This document shows positions 6,301 to 11,570 of a stretch of 11,570 nt of DNA, piece after piece. Under the pieces are notes generated by a model, which did no database searches, had not been told where the DNA came from, and was given only the letters and a program-made list of their open reading frames with translations. Within the stretch, counting starts at the first letter, position 1, and every line of letters starts with the position of its first letter. The stretch is from JAFARZ01 sp035651595 (GTDB taxonomy: Bacteria > Actinomycetota > Actinomycetes > Streptosporangiales > Streptosporangiaceae): NCBI GenBank assembly GCA_035651595.1, contig DASRFJ010000140.1, positions 1 through 11,570 of the forward strand, written 5' to 3'. The position numbers and the translations under genes were made by a program.

Positions 6301-6888
6301 ATGACGAGCCGGGCCGAGCAGGGGCGAGCCACCCGCGACCAGTTGATCGAGGTCGCCACCGGGCTGTTCGCGGAGCACGGTTACGAGGACACCTCGATCG
6401 AGGCGGTCCTCGCGGCGGCCGGGGTGAGCCGGGGCGCGCTCTACCACCACTTCGCCGGGAAAGACGCGCTGTTCCAGGCCGTCGTCGACACCCTGGAGGC
6501 CCGCGTGCTGGCCGAACTCGCTGAGGTCACCAAGGACGCACCCGACGCCGTGGCCACCCTGCATACCGGCGCGATGGCGTGGATCGACCTGGCCGGGGAC
6601 CCGGTGATCCAGCGGATCCTGCTCATCGACGCGCCCGCGGTCGTCGGCTGGGAGCAGCGGCGCGCCGAGGGCGAGAACAACGCGCTGAACATCATGCGGA
6701 TGATCTTGCACGCGGTGGCCCAGGAGGGTCATCTCCCGGACGAGTTCGCCGATCCGTTCGCCCACATGGTGCTCGCCGCGGTGGACGAGGCCGCCCTGAT
6801 GATCGCCCGCGCCGACGATACGGCCGCCGCGCAGGCGCGGGGCCGCGCCGCGGTGGCCGAACTACTGCGCCGGATAACGACGCCGTAA
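6301..6888 (+). CDS. TetR/AcrR-family transcriptional regulator
   Basis: This 195-residue protein has the TetR N-terminal DNA-binding domain: RDQLIEVATGLFAEHGYEDTS (about 12-32), then the helix-turn-helix IEAVLAAAGVSRGALYHHFAGKDALFQAVV (33-62) with the family signature GVSRGALYHHF. The C-terminal helices (about 80-190) form the ligand and dimer domain; the ligand cannot be read from the sequence. It is divergent from the alpha/beta-hydrolase gene and faces two ACCGACnGTCGGT palindromes, so it most likely represses both genes. ATG at 6301 has no well-placed ribosome binding site; GGAAGG at 6280-6285 is 15 nt away. Its last 27 bp overlap the 3' end of the convergent proteasome gene. The inducer is probably a small molecule handled by the hydrolase, by inference from the divergent arrangement. 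Confidence 0.93.
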   Translation: MTSRAEQGRATRDQLIEVATGLFAEHGYEDTSIEAVLAAAGVSRGALYHHFAGKDALFQAVVDTLEARVLAELAEVTKDAPDAVATLHTGAMAWIDLAGDPVIQRILLIDAPAVVGWEQRRAEGENNALNIMRMILHAVAQEGHLPDEFADPFAHMVLAAVDEAALMIARADDTAAAQARGRAAVAELLRRITTP

Positions 6889-7695
6889 GGACAGCGGGGC
6901 CCGCGGGCCGTCCGGCGCGTTCAGGCGCTCGTCGACCACCGTGCGCGCGTACTGCGCGGCCTCCTCGTCGGGCACCCAGGCGAAGCCATCCGCGGTCACC
7001 GTGGCGATGGTCGGGAAATTCTGCCTTGCCAGGTCCGGGCCCCCGGTGGCCGAGTCGTCGTCGGCGGCGTCATAGAGCGCCTGAACGCAGGCCAGCACCG
7101 CATCGCGGACCGGCATGGCCTCGGTGTAGAGCTTCTTCAGCGAGCCTCTGGCGAACACCGATCCCGAGCCGATGCTGTAGAACAGACGCTCCTCGGATGG
7201 ACCGCCGGCCGGGTCGTAGCTGAAGATCCGGCCCCGCCGGGCGTCCTCGTCGTAGCCTACGAACAGGGGCACCGCCAGCAGCCCCTGCATCGCGGCGCCG
7301 AGGTTCCCCCGGACCATCGCCGCCAGCCGGGTCGCCTTGCCCGCGAGGGACAGTGGCCGGCCTTCCAGCTTCTCGAAGTGCTCAAGCTCCACCTGAAACA
7401 GCCGGATCAGCTCCACCGCGATGCTCCACGTGCCGGCCACGCCCGCCGCCGAGTAATCGTCGGTGCGGAATACCTTGCGGACATCACGCTTGGAGATCAT
7501 GCTGGCCATCGTCGCGCGCCGGTCCCCGGCGATGACCACGCCGTCGGCGTACGTGGCCGAGACGATCGTGGTGCCGTGCTCGAGTTCGAGCTTGCCCTCG
7601 CCGCTGCCGGCGCCGGTGAAGTCTGGCAGCAGTTCCGGGGCGTGCGACGCGAGGTACTGGGTGAAGGACGACGTCCCGTCGGTGTAGGGGCCCAC
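6862..7695 (-). CDS. prcB: Proteasome beta subunit, apparently orphan
   Basis: The 277-residue product is a 20S proteasome beta subunit, the Ntn-hydrolase that degrades proteins inside the barrel formed with PrcA. A 41-residue propeptide ends in LELEHG before the processed N-terminal TTIVSATYADGVVIAGDRR. Counting the first Thr as 1, Thr1, Asp17 (GDRR) and Lys33 (ISKRDVRK) are all present, so it should be catalytic. Conserved blocks FRTDDYSAAGVAGT, VELEHFEKLEGRPLS, AAMVRGNLGAAMQGLLAVPL and LYDAADDDSATGGPDL match the actinobacterial family. The pup gene normally lies just upstream and prcA just downstream; neither is here. The neighbours are a divergent reductase and a convergent tetR that it overlaps by 27 bp. 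GTG at 7695 is the start; no ribosome binding site is seen, and TAGAGT 6 nt upstream suggests a leaderless mRNA. It is probably an extra copy that needs a PrcA encoded elsewhere, by inference. Confidence 0.95.
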   Translation of the reverse strand: MGPYTDGTSSFTQYLASHAPELLPDFTGAGSGEGKLELEHGTTIVSATYADGVVIAGDRRATMASMISKRDVRKVFRTDDYSAAGVAGTWSIAVELIRLFQVELEHFEKLEGRPLSLAGKATRLAAMVRGNLGAAMQGLLAVPLFVGYDEDARRGRIFSYDPAGGPSEERLFYSIGSGSVFARGSLKKLYTEAMPVRDAVLACVQALYDAADDDSATGGPDLARQNFPTIATVTADGFAWVPDEEAAQYARTVVDERLNAPDGPRAPLSLRRRYPAQ

Positions 7696-7701
7696 GTTCC
7701 G

Positions 7702-7707
7702 ACTCTA
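7702..7707 (-). promoter_or_regulatory. Possible leaderless -10 box of prcB
   Basis: On the minus strand TAGAGT (7707 down to 7702) fits TANNNT and ends 6 nt before the GTG start at 7695, so transcription would begin on the start codon. No convincing -35 box is seen, so support is weak. Confidence 0.3.
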
Positions 7708-7786
7708 TCCGGCCAGACCGCCCAGTTTCCGCCGCCGTGGTGTCTGCATGAGTGAAAGCAGGCAACACAGACATAGGAGCAGTGAA

Positions 7787-8371
7787 ATGGGAAAGATCGT
7801 CCTCAGTCAGAACGTCTCGCTCGACGGCGTCGTCCAGGACCCGACCGGCGAGGAGGGTTTCAAGCACGGTGGCTGGTTCGGCGAGTTCGGCGGCACGGAC
7901 TTCGCGGAGTGGGGCAAGGTCGAGCTGGACGAGGTGCTCCGCGCTTCGGCACTGCTGCTTGGGCGCCGGACTGACGAGTACTTCGCCGAGCGGTGGCTCT
8001 CCCGGACGGGCGAATGGGCGGACCGGCTGCGGACCATGCCCAAGTACATCGTGTCCTCGACCCTCGACACGCCCAAGTGGGGCACCGGCACGGTGCTCAG
8101 GGGCGACGTGGTGGACGAGGTGACCAGGCTGCGGCAGGAGCTGGCCGGCGACATCATCGTCTACGCCAGCCGCCAGCTGGCGCACACGCTGATGGAGCAC
8201 GACCTCGTCGACGAACTGCGGCTGACCGTCTATCCGGTGGTGCTGGGGACGGGCGAGCGACTGTTCGGCGAGACCAGCGACAAGACGCCGCTGCGGCTGG
8301 CCGGCGTGCGGACCATCGGCGAGGGCCTGGCCTACCTGACCTACGAGCGAGCGCGGAACGACCAGGGCTGA
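7787..8371 (+). CDS. Dihydrofolate reductase family protein (RibD C-terminal domain, YyaP/YwjB-like)
   Basis: This 194-residue protein is a single RibD-C/DHFR-fold domain, an NADPH-binding reductase family found as stand-alone proteins of unknown substrate. Visible landmarks are KIVLSQNVSLDGVVQDP at the start, ALLLGRRTDEYFAERW, PKYIVSSTL, then the nucleotide-binding and core strands DIIVYASRQLAHTLMEHDLVDELRLTVYPVVLGTGERLF. ATG at 7787 was preferred over the in-frame ATG at 7748 because AGGAG at 7775-7779 sits 7 nt upstream. It diverges from prcB across 91 bp in which I see no strong promoter. The stop codon at 8369-8371 lies inside the first unit of the minisatellite, so the repeat may have grown from the gene's own 3' end. 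True dihydrofolate reductase activity is unlikely for this subfamily; the substrate is unknown. Confidence 0.9.
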   Translation: MGKIVLSQNVSLDGVVQDPTGEEGFKHGGWFGEFGGTDFAEWGKVELDEVLRASALLLGRRTDEYFAERWLSRTGEWADRLRTMPKYIVSSTLDTPKWGTGTVLRGDVVDEVTRLRQELAGDIIVYASRQLAHTLMEHDLVDELRLTVYPVVLGTGERLFGETSDKTPLRLAGVRTIGEGLAYLTYERARNDQG

Positions 8372-8507
8372 GACCACCGGGCCACCCTCACCGCGCGCCA
8401 GGCACACCGCCCGGGCTGAGACCACCGGGCCACCCTCACCGCGCGCCAGGCCCCCCGCTTCACCGCGCGCCAGGCCCGACGCTTCACCGCGCGCCTGGCA
8501 CACCGCC
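8364..8507. repeat. 24-bp minisatellite of two alternating unit types
   Basis: Six consecutive 24-bp units follow the order B-A-B-A-A-A. B units (8364-8387, 8412-8435) carry GGGCTGAGACCACCGGGCCA; A units (8388-8411, 8436-8459, 8460-8483, 8484-8507) share TCACCGCGCGCCAGGC with one change in the last. The first two B-A pairs include a 39-bp exact repeat 48 bp apart. The array starts in the last codons of the reductase gene and fills the start of its 3' spacer. It is probably made by replication slippage and may vary in length between strains. Confidence 0.9.
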
Positions 8508-8586
8508 AGGCTGCCCGTCCCACGCCCGCCGCCTGGCACAAACCCGACATTTGCTCATATTCCCGGCGGCCCGTCGCGCGCGCCAG

Positions 8587-8639
8587 ATTATTGCGGACAC
8601 TTACCCCCCCGATCTGGGGGGGTAAGTGTCCGCAGTAAT
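8587..8639. repeat. Long G/C-run hairpin, 24-bp stem
   Basis: The left arm (8587-8610, ATTATTGCGGACACTTAC then seven C) pairs with the right arm (8616-8639, seven G then TAAGTGTCCGCAGTAAT) at 23 of 24 positions; the odd pair is a G-U wobble in RNA. The loop is GATCT. There is no T-run after it, so it is not a classic terminator, but it would strongly impede readthrough from the reductase towards arsR. The core TAAGTGTCCGC resembles 5311-5320, suggesting a dispersed intergenic palindrome. Confidence 0.85.
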
Positions 8640-8726
8640 TTCTAGCCTCCGCGCGGGCCGATGACTTCCGTCGAACGGAACGGACATAGCGGGCACACAC
8701 GCGTCCCTCCGGGGCCCATATGTAAC

Positions 8727-8756
8727 TTGTCAGTTACGTAACTGATAGGGTACATT
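8727..8756 (+). promoter_or_regulatory. Leaderless promoter with ArsR-type palindromic operator
   Basis: A -35 box TTGTCA (8727-8732) and a -10 box TACATT (8751-8756), 18 nt apart, place the transcription start on the ATG at 8763. The spacer holds the perfect 16-bp palindrome TCAGTTACGTAACTGA (8730-8745), with TGTA (8721-8724) and TACA (8751-8754) placed symmetrically outside it. Binding of the ArsR product here would cover the promoter, giving autorepression. Confidence 0.8.
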
Positions 8757-8762
8757 AGGGCG

Positions 8763-9089
8763 ATGGACGCTGTGCTGCAGGCGCTGTCGGACGGGAGCCG
8801 GCGGACGATGCTCGACATCCTGAGAGGCGGGCCCGCCACCGCGGGTGAGCTGGCGGCCCTGCTGCCGATCGCCCGCCCTGGCGTATCGCGGCACCTGCGG
8901 GTGCTGCGCGAGACGGGCCTCGTCGAGGTCCGCCAAGAGGCGCAGCGGCGCATCTACAGCCTGCGCTCCGAGCCGCTCGCCGAGGTGGATGAGTGGCTGG
9001 GCCGCTACCGTGCCCTGTGGGAGCACCGGCTGGACGCCCTGCACACGGAGGTCGCAAGGGGAAAGCACGAGCGAGGGAGTACGACATGA
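8763..9089 (+). CDS. ArsR/SmtB-family winged-helix regulator
   Basis: The 108-residue protein is a minimal ArsR-type repressor: MDAVLQALSDGSRRTMLDIL helix, then TAGELAALLPIARPGVSRHLRVLRETGLVEVRQEAQRRIYSLR (26-68), which covers the recognition helix (RPGVSRHLRVL) and the beta-wing. It has no cysteine at all, so the metal-sensing ELCVCDL type is excluded; it belongs with the metal-independent ArsR proteins that are often paired with an SRPBCC protein. ATG at 8763 follows the promoter so closely that the mRNA is probably leaderless. Its stop overlaps the next start as ATGA (9086-9089). It probably represses its own operon through the palindrome at 8730-8745. The inducing signal is unknown. Confidence 0.92.
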   Translation: MDAVLQALSDGSRRTMLDILRGGPATAGELAALLPIARPGVSRHLRVLRETGLVEVRQEAQRRIYSLRSEPLAEVDEWLGRYRALWEHRLDALHTEVARGKHERGSTT

Positions 9090-10078
9090 CAGGCACGGGC
9101 GCGCGCATCATCGGCAGTTTGCGGATGACCAACGGCAAGGGCACGGTCCGCGTGGCGGACCGTTACGACACCGACATCGACGACCTGTGGTCGGCGCTCA
9201 CCGAGCCCCGCCGCCTGACCCGGTGGATCGGCGACGTCAAGGGGGATCTTCGCCTCGGTGGCGAGTTCCACGCACGCCTCACCAGCAGCTGGGAAGGCCC
9301 GGGGCGGGTGGACGTGTGCGAACCGCCGCGCCGACTGCTGCTCACGATGAGTCCGGGCCAGCGCGACGAGACGGTGATCGAGGCCCGGCTCACCGCCGAC
9401 GGCGACCAGACGATGCTGGTCATCGAGGAACGCGGCTTCACGCCGAACGAGCTGGCCGCCCATGGCGCCGGGTGGCAGGCCCATGCCGAGGATCTCGCCG
9501 CCCACGTCGCCGGACGCGAGCCAGCCGACTGGCGCGGCCGGTGGACCGAGCTCACCCCGGCCTACCGGGACCTGGCGGGCGACCCGGTGTGGCAGGCCGA
9601 GCGAGCCGCCCTCATGGGATTCCTCCAGGCCCAGCGGCGCAGCGTGCTGGCGATCATCGAGGGCCTCGACGAGGACAGCATCCGCACGGCCGTCGTGCCG
9701 AGTGGATGGACGCCGCTGGGCGTGATACAGCACCTCGGGCACGCCGAGCGCCTCTGGTTCCAGAAGATCCTCACCGGCACAGCGAGCCCGCTGCCCTGGC
9801 CGCCGAACGAGAGCGGCCCCTTCGTCACCGCGCACCCGCTGGACGAGGTGCTCGACTTCTACCGCAACCAGTGCGCGATCTCCGACGAGAACCTGGCAAG
9901 CACCGCGCTCACCGCGGGCCCGGCCGGCGAGGTCCCGTCATTCCTTAGCGTGGCCGACGAGATCCACACGGTCCGTGACATGATCCTGCACATGATCGAG
10001 GAGACAGCACGGCACGCCGGCCATCTGGACCTGGCACGCGAGCTCATCGACGGCCGCACGGGTCTCGGTCCGAGGTGA
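9086..10078 (+). CDS. SRPBCC (AHSA1-like) - DinB/DUF664 fusion protein
   Basis: The 330-residue product joins two domains. Residues about 15-160 are an SRPBCC/AHSA1-like hydrophobic-ligand fold (VADRYDTDIDDLWSALTEPRRLTRWIGD, then LGGEFHARL, VCEPPRRLLLTM and TMLVIEERGF). Residues about 170-330 are a DinB four-helix bundle of the DUF664 type (LQAQRRSVLAIIEGL, SGWTPLGVIQHLGHAERLW, MILHMIEETARHAGHLDLARELIDG). The likely metal ligands are His216 with His310 and His313 of the RHxGHxDL signature. DinB proteins of actinobacteria include mycothiol-dependent transferases, so a small-molecule modification or thiol-transfer role is plausible but inferred. GAGGGAG (9073-9079) lies 6 nt before the ATG, and the start overlaps the ArsR stop (ATGA), so translation is coupled. 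The two domains usually occur as separate proteins, so the fusion suggests that ligand binding and chemistry act together. Confidence 0.9.
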   Translation: MTGTGARIIGSLRMTNGKGTVRVADRYDTDIDDLWSALTEPRRLTRWIGDVKGDLRLGGEFHARLTSSWEGPGRVDVCEPPRRLLLTMSPGQRDETVIEARLTADGDQTMLVIEERGFTPNELAAHGAGWQAHAEDLAAHVAGREPADWRGRWTELTPAYRDLAGDPVWQAERAALMGFLQAQRRSVLAIIEGLDEDSIRTAVVPSGWTPLGVIQHLGHAERLWFQKILTGTASPLPWPPNESGPFVTAHPLDEVLDFYRNQCAISDENLASTALTAGPAGEVPSFLSVADEIHTVRDMILHMIEETARHAGHLDLARELIDGRTGLGPR

Positions 10079-11570
10079 CTGCGAACACTGTCAGTGAACT
10101 GAGCGACGTGCTGTGGGAGCGGGTGCTCGCCCGCGATCCGCTCACCGCGCTGCGCTCCGGACGCCCCGTCGAGACCTTGCCGCGCGGCGGGCCGGAGGCG
10201 GTTGCGGCCGACGCGTCGTTCGCCGCGACCATGCTGGGCCGGCTGGCCGGGATCGAGGGCACGGACGCCGCGTTCCTGCGGGACCACCTCGAGCAGGAAG
10301 TCGCCGAAGCCCAGCGGTTCTGGTACCGCTTTCCGGTCACGCCGTACAACGCCATGCCACTGAGCTTGTACCAGGAGGAGGTCTTCGCGACCGCCGAGCT
10401 GGCGAGCGCCGGGGACGCGGAGCGGTACCTGAGCCTGCTGACCGACTACGCCGTGATCGTCGAGCAGATCGGCGGCACGATGCGCGCCCAGCGCGAGCGC
10501 GGGATCCGGTTGCCCGCCTGGGCCGTGCCCGAGGCCGTCGCGACGATGCGCGGACACGCCGACGCGGCGAGCGGCCTGCTGGTGGCGTCGGATCGCCTCG
10601 CGAAGCTGGCGCCCGGCACGGCCGGACGGCTCAGCGACGGAGCCGAAGCCATCGTCGGCGGCAGGATCGCCACCGCGTTCGGCGCGATCCTGGACGACCT
10701 CGCGACCGATCAGCAGGCGGGCGGGGAGGGTACGGGCATCGGGCAGTACCCGGGCGGCGCGGACTGCTACGCGGGCCTGATCACGCTCCACACCGGCCTT
10801 GACCTCACCGCCGAGCGAGTGCACGCGATCGGCCTGGCCGAACTCGAGCGGATCACCGAGCGCATCCACGACGAGCTCGGGATCGCCGACGAGGCCGCGC
10901 ACCGCGCGTCGCTGACCGCTGACCCCGGCATGTACGCCACGTCGGCAGCGGACCTGGAGAAGATCTTCGGCGCACACATCGACCGGGTGCTGCCCGAACT
11001 GCCGCGCTATTTCTCCCGCCTGCCCGCGGCGCCGTTCCGGCTGCGCCCGCTGAACGCCGAACTCAGCGGCATGACCTACGGCTACTACCAGGAGCCGACC
11101 GGGACGGACGCTGGGTACTACCACTACAACGCCTCGAACCTGCCGGACCGGCCGTTGCTCCAGGCCGCCAGCGTCATCTACCACGAGGGGCTGCCTGGGC
11201 ATCACCTCCAGATGGGGCTGCTGGCCGAGCCGGGCCTGTCCGGGGACGCGCTGCATCCGATCCGGCGGGTGCCGACCTCGCTGCGGACGTTCGCGCTCAA
11301 CGGGTACCTGGAGGGCTGGGCGGAGTACGCGGCGGGCCTGTGCGACGAGATCGGTATGTACGCCGATCCGCGGGACCGGTACGGGCGGATGACCGCCGAG
11401 CGTTTCTTCGCCGCGCGGCTCGTCGTCGACACCGGCCTCAACGTGCTTGGCTGGTCGCTGGAACAGGCAGCGGCCTGCCTGCGCGACAACGCCGTCATGT
11501 CCGAGTCGGAGATCGCCAGCGAACTGCTCCGCTACGCGATCGACGATCCCGGCCAGGCCCTTGGCTACCA
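10075..11570 (+). CDS. DUF885-family putative metallopeptidase, 3' end outside window
   Basis: GTG at 10075 overlaps the SRPBCC-DinB stop as GTGA (10075-10078), so this is the third gene of the arsR operon. The open frame runs to the window end (498 codons) without a stop, so the C-terminus is missing; the family is usually 550-600 residues. The sequence carries the DUF885 landmarks: FWYRFPVTPYNAMPLSLYQEEVF, GQYPGGADCYAGLI, HTGLDLTAERVHAIGLAELERI, GYYQEPTGTDAGYYHYNASNLPDRP, the HEGLPGHH motif (370-377) and EGWAEYA with Glu413 and Glu417. HExxxGHH plus a downstream Glu suggests a zinc site like that of gluzincin-type peptidases, but the substrate is unknown. I see no signal peptide, so it is probably cytosolic. 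Confidence 0.9.
   Translation, partial: MTANTVSELSDVLWERVLARDPLTALRSGRPVETLPRGGPEAVAADASFAATMLGRLAGIEGTDAAFLRDHLEQEVAEAQRFWYRFPVTPYNAMPLSLYQEEVFATAELASAGDAERYLSLLTDYAVIVEQIGGTMRAQRERGIRLPAWAVPEAVATMRGHADAASGLLVASDRLAKLAPGTAGRLSDGAEAIVGGRIATAFGAILDDLATDQQAGGEGTGIGQYPGGADCYAGLITLHTGLDLTAERVHAIGLAELERITERIHDELGIADEAAHRASLTADPGMYATSAADLEKIFGAHIDRVLPELPRYFSRLPAAPFRLRPLNAELSGMTYGYYQEPTGTDAGYYHYNASNLPDRPLLQAASVIYHEGLPGHHLQMGLLAEPGLSGDALHPIRRVPTSLRTFALNGYLEGWAEYAAGLCDEIGMYADPRDRYGRMTAERFFAARLVVDTGLNVLGWSLEQAAACLRDNAVMSESEIASELLRYAIDDPGQALGY

Noticed and set aside
8364..8507. CRISPR array in the 24-bp repeats
   Set aside because: Units are contiguous with no unique spacers, and no cas genes are nearby.
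8666..8680. Small hairpin TTCCGT-CGA-ACGGAA
   Set aside because: A 6-bp stem with a 3-nt loop is too short in this base composition to call as an element.
9859..11256. Long open frame of 465 codons antisense to the DinB fusion and DUF885 genes
   Set aside because: The DUF885 frame on the plus strand has recognisable motifs and a GTGA overlap. The antisense product is compositionally biased and has no ribosome binding site.

Overview
The window is high-GC DNA from an actinobacterium. The evidence is strong G/C bias at third codon positions, GTG starts, an actinobacterial proteasome beta subunit, a DUF664-type DinB domain, and TANNNT -10 boxes placed for leaderless mRNAs. The gene mix suggests the Pseudonocardiales (Amycolatopsis-like), but that is only an impression. 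The genes look like ordinary accessory chromosome. I see no transposase, integrase, tRNA, rRNA or CRISPR array.

Layout. (1) 20-1462: a full-length proline--tRNA ligase of the short archaeal/eukaryote-like type (ProS type 3). (2) 1553-3535: a 660-residue helical-repeat protein whose C-terminus matches the tail of large actinobacterial ATPase regulators but which lacks the ATPase and cyclase modules; it appears to be transcribed from a leaderless promoter. (3) 3630-4933: a two-gene unit with a TGATG overlap, a small PH-like protein followed by a secreted protein built from six exact 47-residue repeats (probable six-bladed beta-propeller), closed by a terminator-like hairpin. (4) 4934-5358: non-coding, with a 66-nt two-tiered hairpin and a short motif that recurs at 8617. 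(5) 5359-6888: an alpha/beta-hydrolase and a TetR regulator transcribed divergently from an almost perfectly symmetrical 54-bp control region. (6) 6862-7695: an orphan proteasome beta subunit, convergent with and overlapping tetR. (7) 7787-8371: a DHFR/RibD-C family reductase. (8) 8372-8762: non-coding, with a 24-bp minisatellite, a 24-bp-stem hairpin and a palindromic leaderless promoter. (9) 8763-11570: a tightly overlapping operon of ArsR regulator, SRPBCC-DinB fusion and a DUF885 HExxH-like putative metallopeptidase that runs off the window end.

How the genes fit together. The TetR probably represses both itself and the hydrolase through the twin operators. The ArsR protein probably autoregulates its three-gene operon through the TCAGTTACGTAACTGA palindrome. 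The PH-like/propeller pair looks like a co-expressed unit with a secreted carbohydrate-binding candidate. No single multi-gene system spans the window. The least explained items are the propeller operon, the orphan PrcB, the mirror-image promoter pair and the intergenic hairpin and repeat elements.
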